Positions 17,521 to 26,478 are shown, counted from the stretch's first letter. The stretch is DNA of 64,000 nt from Flavobacteriales bacterium UBA7690 (GCA_002482775.1 DLGQ01000045.1:8758-72757); one strand, 5' to 3'. A program made the numbers and translations. Notes: generated by a model from the sequence alone, not told the origin.

Positions 17521-18132
17521 TCAGCCTTTGCGGCGATGTAGAGCGGAGGTCCTGAACTGAACGAACCGATACCCCACTGTTAGCTGCAGGGAACGATGCT
17601 TCGGGAAGATCGCATCGTCGTTCTTGTACGACGGCGACATGGCACTGTACGCACGTAGGCTAAGGTCCACTCCACTCTCCAGGTCCAGTCCGGCACCACC
17701 GACGAACCCCATGTCCATGTTGTTGAAGCGGTCCGTCACATCGCTGGTCCCTCCATCGCGCTGTTCTTGGGCGGAAAGCACTTTGCCGAACTGGTATCCC
17801 AAGCACAGGTTGAACTGGTTGTTGAAGTATTTCTTCAGCACAACGGGCACTTGGCAGTACATGGACCGCACGGTGGAACGGTCGCCGTCCGGTTCCGTGA
17901 ACGAGGCTCCCAGCACGGTGACCAGTGCCTCTGGCTGGATCTCCCACAACGGAGCGAAGCCCCATGGAACATACACCCCGGCGGTGGCACCGGGTATGGG
18001 GTTGGAACGAAGATGGAGGGCTTTGACGGTGCTGATGAGTGCGCCGCCTTTGATACCGATGCCTGCCGACTGTGCGTGGGAGATCACACCGAAGACCAGG
18101 CTCGATAGCAGCGCCAGGGTACGAATGCGCAT
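17521..18132 (-). CDS. Outer-membrane beta-barrel protein (porin-like, OMP_b-brl type)
   Basis: The 203-residue product begins with a signal peptide (MRIRTLALLSSLVFGVISHAQ). The rest is a run of short amphipathic beta strands of the small Bacteroidota barrel type: GIGIKGGALIST, WEIQPEALVTVLGA, YCQVPVVLKKYF, GFVGGAGLDLESGVDLSLRAY and LQLTVGYRF. This layout resembles the PorT/OmpW-like group, but it is not PorT itself, which lies elsewhere in the window. The function is unknown; such proteins are usually small outer-membrane channels or structural barrels. It sits upstream of purK-purE and may lead that transcript. Confidence 0.8.
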   Translation of the reverse strand: MRIRTLALLSSLVFGVISHAQSAGIGIKGGALISTVKALHLRSNPIPGATAGVYVPWGFAPLWEIQPEALVTVLGASFTEPDGDRSTVRSMYCQVPVVLKKYFNNQFNLCLGYQFGKVLSAQEQRDGGTSDVTDRFNNMDMGFVGGAGLDLESGVDLSLRAYSAMSPSYKNDDAIFPKHRSLQLTVGYRFVQFRTSALHRRKG

Positions 18133-18240
18133 GGGATATCTACTTGGTTCATCGCCCTGTACGGCTCATGGTAAGCGCTGTTACACCAGGGTCATCACCA
18201 TTCGACCAGCGTACGGAACAGCTTCGATGAACACCAAAAG

Positions 18241-18274
18241 AAAAGGGACCAAGGCATTCGCCCTGATCCCTTTT
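18241..18274 (-). terminator. Hairpin terminator after the M43 protease gene
   Basis: On the minus strand AAAAGGGATCAGGGC pairs, with two mismatch or wobble positions, with GCCTTGGTCCCTTTT and is followed by CTTTT. It begins 15 bases after the stop of the metalloprotease gene. The A/T-flanked G+C stem with trailing T residues is the classic intrinsic form. Confidence 0.8.
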
Positions 18275-18288
18275 CCAATGCGACGCTT

Positions 18289-20886
18289 TTAATTGCCGAG
18301 CACCTCCAGACGTTCACTGAAGATGATGCCCTCCTGCTGCACGCGCACCAAGTAGGTCCCCGCAGCTATGCCGGTTACGTCAAGTATTACCCGTTGTGAA
18401 GTGCCCGTGTTGCGCTGCACCGTCCGCCCCTGCGAGTCGATCACTTCCACCAGCGACAAGGCTGCTGAAGGCAACTCGATGGTGACCGTGGATGTTGCCG
18501 GGTTCGGGAATACGTTCACCGCCTCCTCATTCGCTTCGCCGATCGCGGTTCCGAATTCGATGAAGATCCTGTAGTCCTCCGTTTCCCCGTAGTTGTAAGG
18601 GTAGCACGGATCGATCGGGTCGGGGGCTCCCTCTTCCACGAACACACCACGAACGCGCATCCGGGTGGTGCCAACGGTGGCATTGCCGGGCACGGTGAAG
18701 ACGATATCATTGGATTCCCCACCAGCTGAGGTCACGAACTCCCCGAGCTTTTCACTGCTCTCGAAGGTGTCGTCGTTGTCATAATCGATCCAGGCAGCGT
18801 AGGCATCAGGAGCGAAGGTCCCTGCTTGGATGGTGAGGGAGTATTCCGAATCACGCAACAGGGAGGCACTTTCCGTAGAGGTATAGTCCGTGTAGGATGG
18901 CCCGGTGATGCTTCCTGTGTTGGGGTTGCTCATGTTGGCGAGTTCCACGCCATTGATGAAGTCCCCATCACTGGTCCCTGCCAACAGTATCGGGGTGCAA
19001 TAGTCGCTGGGTGCGGCCTGTATGGTGATGCCATAGTCTTCGGTCTCGCCATATGCATAGGAGTAGCACGGGTCCACGGTGGTGGGTTCGCCACTGTTGA
19101 AGTACACCCCGCGTACACGCATCGTGGTATTTCCCAGTGCGGCTGTCGTGGGCACCGTGAACACGAAGTTGCCGACTTCACCCGCTGCGGTGGTGGCGAA
19201 TTCGCCCAACTTTTCCCCGGACTCGAACACATCATCATTGTCAAAGTCGATCCACGCGGCGTAATTATCCGCTGTGAATGAACCACCCTCGATGATCACG
19301 GCGTAAACTCCGTTGCGCAATAGGTTGGTGGAATAGGTGCTGCTGAAGTTCGTGTAGGTAGGTGCGCTTGTACCACCGGATCCGGTGTTCTCGATGGTGT
19401 TGAGCACCACGGAATTGATGTAGTCGCCATCTGCGGTCCCGTTGGTGGAGGTAGGGATGCAAGTAGCACTGGACCCGCTGTTCTGGATGGTGACGCCATA
19501 GTCCTCGGTCTCTCCGAATGCATACGCGAAGCACGGATCCACCGGGTTGGGCTCACCTGTGTTGAAGTAGACATTGCGCACGCGCAGTTTCGTAGTGCCC
19601 AGTGTGGCTCCGGCTGGTACGGTGAAAACGATGGTCACCGTTTGGTTCGCTGCCGTTATTGCTGTTTCCCCTAGCTTTTCATTGGCCTCGAACGTTTCAT
19701 CCTGGTCATAGTCGATCCAAGCAGCCACATGGTCATTGTTGAACGTGCCACCTTGTACCGTAAGCGTGTATTGGGTGGTACGCGTCAGGTTGGTTGAATA
19801 AGTACTGCTGAAGTCCGTGTAGGTGGGTTGCGTTGTACCACCGGAGTTTGCATTGTTGAAGGTTCCAAGTGCAGCCCGGTTGATGAAATCGCCATCGGCC
19901 GTTCCATTCGCCGATGTCGGGATGCATAGGCCGGTCACCGGACCTGTGCATGCATTGTTCGTGAGCAGACCGCCCCGCGTGTTCGATAAAACATTGAGCA
20001 TGTAGGCGGCTTGCTGGTCGGTGAACATCACGGTGCAGTTGCTGTAGTCCATGAAGTTCTCATACTGCGTCAACAGGTTATTGCAACGGCGCAGGTTGGT
20101 GTTGGAGCAGGAGAAGGTCGGTTGATCGGAAGTGGGCGTGTCAGTGAATCCATCGGAATCCACGCAGAAGCCGTCCTCATCGAAGGGATGGTTCAATCCG
20201 AAATAGTGCCCGATCTCGTGTGTGGCCGTGCGCGCACCGATCTGGGTGCCATAGTCATAATCGATCACCAAGCCATCGAAATCGGAACCCACTACGCCGC
20301 CAACAGGCAGGTATGCATAGCCAACGGTGATGGTGCTGCCGGAGGCACCGCTGGTGATATCGCAGATCCAGATGTTCAAGTAGCGCTCCGTATCCCATGC
20401 CGGACTCCCGGTGGCGCTGTATTTCATGTTGTCTGTTTCCGTATCCGGGTTGAACCAGGTATCCGTGGTCTGTACCCGCACGATCCCTGTGGTGGCGTTG
20501 CCGTTCGGATCCACCTGCGCCAGGCAGAACTGGAAGCCCACATTGCCGATACTGTTGGTGAACGAGGCACGTACCGAGCTGATATCCGAGTTGCTGGCGG
20601 AGTAATCCGCGTTCATTTCCGCGATCAGTGCGTTGATCGTGGATGTTGGCACGTTCTCGGCGGTGTTGTTGTACACCACGTGTACCACAACGGGGATGGT
20701 GTAAGTGCCGCCGCGTGCAACACTTTGCATCGGCGGAAGGGCGTGTAGTACATCCGTAGGAAGGCCTTGCTGTTCGAGGTGGCGTTCCGTGAACGTGTGT
20801 GCTCCACATGTTCGGTGATCATGTACCTGAGCGGAAGCGGCAACAGCCAAGAACAGCGCTGAAGGAATGAGTAGTGTTCGCGACAT
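18289..20886 (-). CDS. Secreted M43 (pappalysin-like) zinc metalloprotease with three GEVED domains and T9SS sorting domain
   Basis: I start at ATG 20886, which gives a normal signal peptide (MSRTLLIPSALFLAVAASAQ); the frame runs further upstream without protein-like sequence. The 865-residue product has a catalytic domain (about 60-310) with the zinc motif HEIGHYFGLNH (His223, Glu224, His227, third ligand His233). A Met-turn candidate, FMDYSNC, follows. This matches the M43 family. Three near-identical GEVED domains follow (about 320-465, 474-622 and 628-777), each ending in a Y(x)FGETEDY or YNYGETEDY type motif. The last 75 residues are a T9SS type A sorting domain (VFPNPATS...YLVRVQQ). I infer an exported protease held at, or released from, the cell surface. 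GEVED domains are common in such cargo and may bind polysaccharide or protein, but that is not established. Confidence 0.92.
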   Translation of the reverse strand: MSRTLLIPSALFLAVAASAQVHDHRTCGAHTFTERHLEQQGLPTDVLHALPPMQSVARGGTYTIPVVVHVVYNNTAENVPTSTINALIAEMNADYSASNSDISSVRASFTNSIGNVGFQFCLAQVDPNGNATTGIVRVQTTDTWFNPDTETDNMKYSATGSPAWDTERYLNIWICDITSGASGSTITVGYAYLPVGGVVGSDFDGLVIDYDYGTQIGARTATHEIGHYFGLNHPFDEDGFCVDSDGFTDTPTSDQPTFSCSNTNLRRCNNLLTQYENFMDYSNCTVMFTDQQAAYMLNVLSNTRGGLLTNNACTGPVTGLCIPTSANGTADGDFINRAALGTFNNANSGGTTQPTYTDFSSTYSTNLTRTTQYTLTVQGGTFNNDHVAAWIDYDQDETFEANEKLGETAITAANQTVTIVFTVPAGATLGTTKLRVRNVYFNTGEPNPVDPCFAYAFGETEDYGVTIQNSGSSATCIPTSTNGTADGDYINSVVLNTIENTGSGGTSAPTYTNFSSTYSTNLLRNGVYAVIIEGGSFTADNYAAWIDFDNDDVFESGEKLGEFATTAAGEVGNFVFTVPTTAALGNTTMRVRGVYFNSGEPTTVDPCYSYAYGETEDYGITIQAAPSDYCTPILLAGTSDGDFINGVELANMSNPNTGSITGPSYTDYTSTESASLLRDSEYSLTIQAGTFAPDAYAAWIDYDNDDTFESSEKLGEFVTSAGGESNDIVFTVPGNATVGTTRMRVRGVFVEEGAPDPIDPCYPYNYGETEDYRIFIEFGTAIGEANEEAVNVFPNPATSTVTIELPSAALSLVEVIDSQGRTVQRNTGTSQRVILDVTGIAAGTYLVRVQQEGIIFSERLEVLGN
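18555..19925 (-). repeat. Three tandem GEVED domain copies within the protease gene
   Basis: Three in-frame segments of roughly 450 bases repeat CxPxxxxGTxDGDxIN...YTxFSSTYSTNL...AAWIDxDxDxxFExxEKLGE...LRVRxVYFNxGEPxxVDPCxxYxxGETEDY. The first two copies are most alike (shared FSSTYSTNL and YFNTGEP/YFNSGEP); the last copy is the most diverged. All three keep the acidic WIDYDxDxxFE loop, which looks able to bind calcium. Confidence 0.85.
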
Positions 20887-20942
20887 GAGTGCGAAAATAC
20901 CGGGACGGGGGCTGACCGGCGCTTTGGAGAAAAGCAGAATTA

Positions 20943-21737
20943 TCAACGTCGTCGCTCCAGGTCGATCAGGAAGTGATCCGCGTACCGGGCGGTCCATCGA
21001 ATATTGGCGAACCGTTGGTCCCATCTTCCCAGGTGTTCCAATGTTCTGGATCGATGTCCCAATCGGTGCTCCAGGTGCGTTGGCGGCACGAAAAGCCCGA
21101 TGGGCCTGATGTTCACCACCTTGAACCGCCGCGCAAAAGCTTCGTGAACGCGCTTCGGTGAATGATACCATGTGACCGCCCCCGTTCCACTGAGGCCAGC
21201 CCAAACCGGGTCGTGTCGTCCGCGGCGGAAGGCTTCGCTCCATTCACCATGGAGGAAGTGGTACACCGTTTCGGCGATGCATCGGTCCGGCATCAGCACG
21301 GCGATCAGCCGTCCACCCGGTTTTAATGCGTTCGCGATCGGGTCAGCCAAAGTTGCCAGGTGGTCGGCATCGATGCAGTTGAAACCACCGAAGTTGCTCA
21401 GGACGAGATCCACCGGAGGGGTGGTCAAGTTGGGTAGGTCATCAAAGCCAAGACGGAGGTGTGTGATCCGGTCTTCCACGCCGAACTGCCGGGCCTTCTC
21501 TCGTGCCACGCGAAGCATCTCTTCGCTGATGTCCGTTGCCAGCACGCGATGGCCGTTTCGTGCGAGGTGTACCGCGTCCGTTCCAGTGCCGCAGTTCAAT
21601 TCCAGCACCTGCATGCCCGGCATCTGTAACATATGGTCCAAGTAACCCCACACCATGCGGCGCTGCACCATGCCTATCCGGCTGAAGGTGAACTCGCGGT
21701 CGTACGCCGAAGGATCGGGTTGTAGGGGCGAAGCCAT
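20943..21737 (-). CDS. Class I SAM-dependent methyltransferase
   Basis: I choose ATG 21737 (MASPLQPDPSAYDREF) as start because the longer frame upstream runs into the rpe gene. The 264-residue product has the glycine-rich SAM motif VLELNCGTGTDAVHLA, the acidic ATDIS that binds the ribose, and the post-motif VDLVLSNFGGFNCI. The layout is that of the Methyltransf_11/25 group. The substrate is unknown. The C-terminal third (VTWYHSPKRV...LFVPPTHLEHR) resembles methyltransferases found near lipid or secondary-metabolite genes, but nothing nearby supports that. It starts 43 bases after the rpe stop and is probably cotranscribed with it. Confidence 0.85.
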   Translation of the reverse strand: MASPLQPDPSAYDREFTFSRIGMVQRRMVWGYLDHMLQMPGMQVLELNCGTGTDAVHLARNGHRVLATDISEEMLRVAREKARQFGVEDRITHLRLGFDDLPNLTTPPVDLVLSNFGGFNCIDADHLATLADPIANALKPGGRLIAVLMPDRCIAETVYHFLHGEWSEAFRRGRHDPVWAGLSGTGAVTWYHSPKRVHEAFARRFKVVNIRPIGLFVPPTHLEHRLGHRSRTLEHLGRWDQRFANIRWTARYADHFLIDLERRR

Positions 21738-21780
21738 GTTCCGTGAGGAACGTTGATACGGATCGAAGGTAGGACCGTGG

Positions 21781-22428
21781 CTAAGCGGAAAGCTCCACGA
21801 TCGCTTGTGCAGGGTCTTTCGCACCGAACACGCTGTTCCCGGCCACGAGCACATCCGCTCCCGTGTGAACGAGCTGTTGCACATTGCCGGTCCCCACACC
21901 ACCATCGATCTCGATCAGCGCTTTGGAGCCGGTCTTCTTCCGCAGTTCTACCAGTGTCTCGATCTTCTGGTACGTACGTGGGATGAACTGCTGCCCACCG
22001 AAGCCGGGGTTCACGCTCATGATGCACACCAGGTCGATGTCAGCGACCACATCTTCCAACGAATGCACCGGCGTATGCGGATCGATCGCGACACCGGCCT
22101 TCATGCCCGCCGCTTTGATCGCTTGGATGGTGCGGTGCAAGTGCGGACTTACTTCAGCGTGTACGGTGAGCACATCGGCTCCCGCATCGCGGAATGCGGT
22201 GATGTAGTTCTCCGGCTTCACGATCATCAAATGCACATCGAAGACCTTCTTGGTCAGCGGCCTTATCGCCTTGATCACCGGAAGGCCGAAGCTGATGTTG
22301 GGCACGAACACACCATCCATCACATCCAAGTGCAGCCAGGGCGCAGCACTTTCATCCACCAGACGCACAGCGCTCTTGAGGTCGGCGAAATCCGCGGAAA
22401 GGAGGGAGGGGGCTATGATGTGGGGCAT
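21781..22428 (-). CDS. rpe: Ribulose-phosphate 3-epimerase
   Basis: Rpe interconverts ribulose 5-phosphate and xylulose 5-phosphate in the pentose phosphate pathway. I start at ATG 22428 (MPHIIAPSLLSADF), the normal family start, giving 215 residues. Metal and catalytic residues are present in SADFADL, WLHLDVMDGVFVPNISFG, MSVNPGFGGQQFIP and the late IEIDGGVGTGN, and the phosphate loop includes VAGNSVFGAKDP. All key residues of this TIM-barrel enzyme are intact. Confidence 0.96.
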   Translation of the reverse strand: MPHIIAPSLLSADFADLKSAVRLVDESAAPWLHLDVMDGVFVPNISFGLPVIKAIRPLTKKVFDVHLMIVKPENYITAFRDAGADVLTVHAEVSPHLHRTIQAIKAAGMKAGVAIDPHTPVHSLEDVVADIDLVCIMSVNPGFGGQQFIPRTYQKIETLVELRKKTGSKALIEIDGGVGTGNVQQLVHTGADVLVAGNSVFGAKDPAQAIVELSA

Positions 22429-22460
22429 GCGGTGGCGAAGGTAGGCAGGGGTGGAAAGCA

Positions 22461-22499
22461 AGTTGCCAGTTGTCGATACAAGACCGGCAACTGGCAACT
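22461..22499. repeat. Perfect 12-bp inverted repeat between sigma factor and rpe genes
   Basis: AGTTGCCAGTTG (22461-22472) is the exact reverse complement of CAACTGGCAACT (22488-22499), with a 15-base loop. It lies between the stop of the sigma factor gene and the start of rpe. No T run follows on the minus strand, so it is not a textbook terminator. It could be a transcript-end hairpin or a control hairpin in the rpe leader. Confidence 0.75.
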
Positions 22500-22519
22500 G
22501 ATAACTATGAATTGCTGTT

Positions 22520-23386
22520 CTACCCTAGATACGCCTTCAGAACCGTACCGCGGCTGGTATGCTTCATGCGGCGGATGGCTTTTTCTTTGATCTGGCGCAC
22601 ACGCTCGCGCGTGAGGTCGAATTTCTGGCCGATCTCTTCCAAGGTGTGTGGCTGGTTGCCCGCAAGGCCGAAGTAGAGTCGGATCACATCGGCCTCACGA
22701 CCTGCCAACGCGGACAACGAACGTTCGATCTCGTTGCGCAAGCTGTCGGTCATCAAGCTGTCCAGCGGACTTGGTGTGTCGTCGTTGCGCATCACGTCCA
22801 TCATGGTGCCGCTGTCGTCGCCTTCGCGCAACGGGGCGTCCATGCTCAGGTGGCGGCCGGTGTTGTTCAAACTGGTCTTCACCTCTTCGAGGGTCATCTC
22901 CAGCACTTCGGCCAACTCGGCTGCGGTGGGCGGACGTTCGTGCTCCTGTTCCAATTTGGCGAACGCCTTGTTGATCTTGTTGATCGATCCGATCTTGTTC
23001 AACGGAAGGCGCACGATACGGGCTTGTTCCGCCAAGCTCTGCAGGATCTGCTGGCGGATCCACCACACGGCATAGCTGATGAATTTGAAACCGCGCGTCT
23101 CGTCGAAACGGCCGGCGGCCTTGATCAAGCCGAGGTTGCCCTCGCTGATCAGGTCGGGTAGGCTAAGGCCTTGCCCTTGGTATTGTTTCGCTACGGAGAC
23201 CACGAAGCGCAGGTTGGCTTTGGCCAATTGCTCCAAAGCGAGGGTGTCACCTCCTTTGATGCGACGCGCCAGTTCCACCTCCTCCTGGGCGGTGATCAAC
23301 TTCACTTTACCGATCTCCTGAAGGTACTTGTCCAGGGACGGAGTATCCCTGTTCGTCACCTGTTTGGTGATCTTCAACTGCCTCAT
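22520..23386 (-). CDS. rpoD: Primary RNA polymerase sigma factor, short Bacteroidota type
   Basis: I start at ATG 23386, giving MRQLKITKQVTNRDTPSLDKYLQEIG, the conserved beginning of Bacteroidota primary sigma factors; an in-frame start three codons earlier is less likely. The 288 residues cover region 1.2 (SLDKYLQEIG), regions 2.1-2.4 (NLRFVVSVAKQYQGQGL, DLISEGNLGLIKAAGRFD, FISYAVWWIRQQI), region 3 and region 4.2 (TLEEIGQKFDLTRERVRQIKE). Region 1.1 and the large spacer of proteobacterial RpoD are absent, as usual in this phylum. It directs RNA polymerase to housekeeping promoters of the -33 TTTG / -7 TAnnTTTG type. Confidence 0.95.
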   Translation of the reverse strand: MRQLKITKQVTNRDTPSLDKYLQEIGKVKLITAQEEVELARRIKGGDTLALEQLAKANLRFVVSVAKQYQGQGLSLPDLISEGNLGLIKAAGRFDETRGFKFISYAVWWIRQQILQSLAEQARIVRLPLNKIGSINKINKAFAKLEQEHERPPTAAELAEVLEMTLEEVKTSLNNTGRHLSMDAPLREGDDSGTMMDVMRNDDTPSPLDSLMTDSLRNEIERSLSALAGREADVIRLYFGLAGNQPHTLEEIGQKFDLTRERVRQIKEKAIRRMKHTSRGTVLKAYLG

Positions 23387-23570
23387 CCTTGCCATATGCG
23401 CGCTTGTGTGTTGCGAAGAGTGGGTCGTTCAACGCTTGTCGGCCCCGTTTGGTTACCGGTGCTGAGAAGTTCCTCCACACACATACGTCCCGTGATCACT
23501 GTCCGGATCGACCTTGCCAATGCACGGATCACACACGCTATCCATCGCCGGCGTCAGGCCATGGAACGAA

Positions 23571-23598
23571 GAAGCCGCTCCATTGCTGGAGCGGCTTC
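23571..23598 (-). terminator. Hairpin terminator after pnp
   Basis: GAAGCCGCTCCA and TGGAGCGGCTTC form a perfect 12-bp stem with the 4-base loop TTGC. It starts 20 bases beyond the pnp stop on the minus strand. The trailing sequence is TTCGTTCC, a weak T tract. Confidence 0.82.
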
Positions 23599-23618
23599 TT
23601 TCTGGGTTCGATCAGGCC

Positions 23619-25883
23619 TTAGTTGGAACTTGGGCCACGGTCATCGTTGAAGTCGCGGCGCGGACGGTCATCCCGGCGGGGACGATCATCGCGACGTGGG
23701 CGGTCATCGCGACGCGGGCGATCACCACGGTCGTCCATGGCTGGTTCGCGGTCCACATAGCCTTCGGGTTTTGGCAACAACACACGACGGCTCAGTTTCA
23801 GCTTGCCGCTACGTGGATCTTTTCCGGTCACCTGGAACTCGATCACGTCACCTTCCTTCAGCACTTCCTCCACGCGCTCGATACGGCGCCATTCCAGCTC
23901 GCTCACGTGCAGTAGGCCATCCACTCCGGGCATCACTTCCACGAACGCGCCGTAGGGCATGATCGTTTTCACTTTGCCTTTGTAGGTGGCACCCACTTCC
24001 GCTTGGGGCGGGTTGGCGATCGCGTTCACACGGGCGAGGGCAGCGTCGATGCTGGCCTTGTTCTCGCTCATGATCTCCACATGGCCCATGCCGTCCACTT
24101 CGTCGATGCTGATGTGCGCACCGGTCTCCGCTTGGATCTCTTGGATCACGCGGCCACCGGGTCCGATCACTGCACCGATGCTCTCTTTCGGAATGGTGAT
24201 GGTGATGATGCGTGGCGCATGCTCCTTGTAGTCGGCGCGTGGTGCGTCCAGCACCTTGTTCATTTCACCCAGGATGTGCAAGCGTCCAACGCGCGCTTGT
24301 TCCAACGCTTGGGCCAGCACTTCGTACGGAAGCCCGTCCACCTTCATGTCCATCTGCGTAGCGGTAACACCTTTCGAGGTACCGCAGATCTTGAAGTCCA
24401 TGTCGCCCAGGAAGTCCTCGTCGCCGAGGATGTCGCTGAGGATCGCGTGGCGGGTGCCGTCGCTGATCATGCCCATGGCGATACCGCTCACAGGAGCCTT
24501 GATCTTCACACCAGCGTCCATCAGGGCGAGTGTTCCGCTGCACACCGTTGCCATGGAAGAGCTACCGTTGCTCTCCAGGATATCGCAGTTCAGGCGGATG
24601 GTGTACGGGTTCTCGGGCAGTCCGGGGATCACCGGCTTCAGCGCGCGGAGCGCCAGGTTGCCGTGGCCGATCTCGCGACGACCGGGACCACGCATCGGGC
24701 GGGCCTCACCAGTGCTGAAGCTAGGGAAGTTGTAGTGCAGCATGAAGTTCTCGCTGCCCTTCTTGGTGGCGAGGTCCACGGTCTGTTCATCCATGGAGCT
24801 ACCCAACGTAACGGCGTTGATCGCTTGTGTTTCACCACGAGTGAACACCGCGCTGCCGTGCGTGCCGGGTAGCACATCCACTTCGCCCCAGATCGGACGG
24901 ATCTGATCGGTCTTGCGACCATCCAAGCGCTTGCCGTGATCCAGCACCACGTTACGCACACCCTTCTTCATGGCCTTCTTGAAGTAGCGGGCCAACATCA
25001 CGTTGTCCGTCTTCTCCTCATCGCTGAGAGTGGCCATGCACTCCTCTTTGATGGCCTTGAACTTGTCGGCGCGCACTTCCTTGGCGCTGGCCTCCATGGC
25101 CACATCGTAGTACTTCTGGTAGCAGAAGTCCATGATCTTCTTCTCGAGGTCGGCGTTGGCGTTCTCGTGGCTGTAGGTGCGCTTCACATGGCTCTTCGCC
25201 ACGGCCTGCCCTAGCTCCGCGATCACACGGCACTGGTCCTTGATGGCTTCGTGCGCCAACTTGATCGCTTCGATCATGTCGGACTCCTGAACTTCCTTCA
25301 TCTCGCCCTCCACCATCATGATGTCGCTGGCGGTACCGGCCACCACCATCTCGATATCGGCGCGTTCCATGTCGGCCACCATCGGGTTGATGATGAACTT
25401 GCCATCCACGCGGGCCACGCGCACTTCGCTCACGGGGCCGTCGAAGGGGATATCGCTCACGGCGATGCAGGCGGATGCCGCGAGGCAGGCGAGGGAATCA
25501 CCGGGGTTCTTCTTGTCGCTGCTCATCATGGAGATCACCACCTGGGTGTCGCCATGGAAATCATCGGGGAAGAGCGGACGGATGGCGCGATCCACCAAGC
25601 GGCAGGTCAGCGTTTCGTGGTCGCTCATGCGTGCTTCGCGCTTGAAGAAGCCACCTGGGAAACGTCCGGCAGCGCTGAATTTCTCGCGGTATTCCACGGT
25701 CAGTGGCAGGAAGTCGATGCCTTCGCGGGCCTCCTTGGTGCTCACCACGGTGGCGAGCAGGATGGTATCACCCAAGCGCACAGTAACGGCGCCATCGGCT
25801 TGTTTGGCCAGCACCCCGGTCTCGATGGTGATGGTTCGTCCATCACCCATTGTGATGGTCTTGGAAATTGCTTGTGGTTTCAT
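23619..25883 (-). CDS. pnp: Polynucleotide phosphorylase with arginine/aspartate-rich repeat tail
   Basis: PNPase degrades RNA 3'-to-5' with phosphate and is a core cytosolic RNA-turnover enzyme. The 754-residue protein has two RNase PH-like domains (the first with FLPLTVEYREKFSAAGRFPGGFFKRE, the second with TRGETQAINAVTLG and GPGRREIGHGNLA). A KH domain (IGAVIGPGGRVIQEI) and an S1 domain (YKGKVKTIMPYGAFVEVMPG) follow. Beyond the S1 domain, residues about 715-754 form a low-complexity tail of repeated RRDDRP units ending DDRGPSSN. That tail is probably an extra RNA-binding or partner-binding region. It lies downstream of rpsO, an arrangement known from many bacteria. Confidence 0.97.
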   Translation of the reverse strand: MKPQAISKTITMGDGRTITIETGVLAKQADGAVTVRLGDTILLATVVSTKEAREGIDFLPLTVEYREKFSAAGRFPGGFFKREARMSDHETLTCRLVDRAIRPLFPDDFHGDTQVVISMMSSDKKNPGDSLACLAASACIAVSDIPFDGPVSEVRVARVDGKFIINPMVADMERADIEMVVAGTASDIMMVEGEMKEVQESDMIEAIKLAHEAIKDQCRVIAELGQAVAKSHVKRTYSHENANADLEKKIMDFCYQKYYDVAMEASAKEVRADKFKAIKEECMATLSDEEKTDNVMLARYFKKAMKKGVRNVVLDHGKRLDGRKTDQIRPIWGEVDVLPGTHGSAVFTRGETQAINAVTLGSSMDEQTVDLATKKGSENFMLHYNFPSFSTGEARPMRGPGRREIGHGNLALRALKPVIPGLPENPYTIRLNCDILESNGSSSMATVCSGTLALMDAGVKIKAPVSGIAMGMISDGTRHAILSDILGDEDFLGDMDFKICGTSKGVTATQMDMKVDGLPYEVLAQALEQARVGRLHILGEMNKVLDAPRADYKEHAPRIITITIPKESIGAVIGPGGRVIQEIQAETGAHISIDEVDGMGHVEIMSENKASIDAALARVNAIANPPQAEVGATYKGKVKTIMPYGAFVEVMPGVDGLLHVSELEWRRIERVEEVLKEGDVIEFQVTGKDPRSGKLKLSRRVLLPKPEGYVDREPAMDDRGDRPRRDDRPRRDDRPRRDDRPRRDFNDDRGPSSN

Positions 25884-25980
25884 CTTCTTTTCTTCTTTTC
25901 CTCTTTACATCTTCCCGGTTCATCATCCCGGCCCGCGATCCGGGATCCCGCGTGCCATGTCGGCCAAGTGGCCTTTATGA

Positions 25981-26010
25981 AAAAGGGGTGACCGTTCTCA
26001 CGATCACCCC
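25981..26010 (-). terminator. Intrinsic terminator or hairpin between rpsO and pnp
   Basis: On the minus strand GGGGTGA (26010-26004) pairs with TCACCCC (25991-25985), and the stem is followed at once by TTTTT. It lies about 50 bases after the rpsO stop and about 100 bases before the pnp start. It should end some rpsO transcripts; in other bacteria the rpsO-pnp junction is also an RNA-processing site. Confidence 0.85.
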
Positions 26011-26058
26011 CGTTCGTTCAAGTCGTTATCGCTGCCGCAGTCGTCGCGGTGCGCATGA

Positions 26059-26328
26059 TCACTTACGCAAGCCGAGCTTGGCGAGGATCGCGCGGTAGCG
26101 GTCGATGTTGTACATCTTCAGGTAGTTCAGCATCTGCTTGCGCTTGCCTACCATGGTCATCAGCGCCTTTTCGGTGCCGTGGTCCTTCTTGTTGGACTTC
26201 AGGTGGCCGGTAAGGTGGTTGATGCGCTCAGTGAAGAGTGCGATCTGGCTTTCGGCACCGCCCGTGTTCTTCTCGGAACCGCCGTGCTGCTTGAAAATGG
26301 CCTGTTTGGCCTCGTTGGTCAGGTACAT
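26059..26328 (-). CDS. rpsO: 30S ribosomal protein S15
   Basis: S15 binds 16S rRNA early in small-subunit assembly. The 89 residues are the full normal length. The conserved blocks TGGAESQIALFTERINHLTGHLKSNKKDH and LMTMVGKRKQMLNYL, here quoted as separate landmarks, are intact, including the HLKxNKKDxH-type rRNA-binding loop. pnp follows on the same strand, the common bacterial order. Confidence 0.98.
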   Translation of the reverse strand: MYLTNEAKQAIFKQHGGSEKNTGGAESQIALFTERINHLTGHLKSNKKDHGTEKALMTMVGKRKQMLNYLKMYNIDRYRAILAKLGLRK

Positions 26329-26478
26329 GGTAAATGCGAACAGGGCGCGAAGATAAAGATTTCCCCGATCGGGTGGAGAGGTCGGTTATCAGTTCGTGGC
26401 CGGGAGGGACTGCGTGGGCATCCCGGACCTTCAGCAGCCTGCCAACGGACCACTACGAACGGGCAACTGATCACAATC

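Noticed and set aside
20887..21243. N-terminal extension of the M43 protease
   Set aside because: It overlaps the methyltransferase gene and lacks protein-like sequence; ATG 20886 gives a standard signal peptide.
21738..21905. N-terminal extension of the methyltransferase
   Set aside because: It runs into the rpe coding region; ATG 21737 gives the normal family length.
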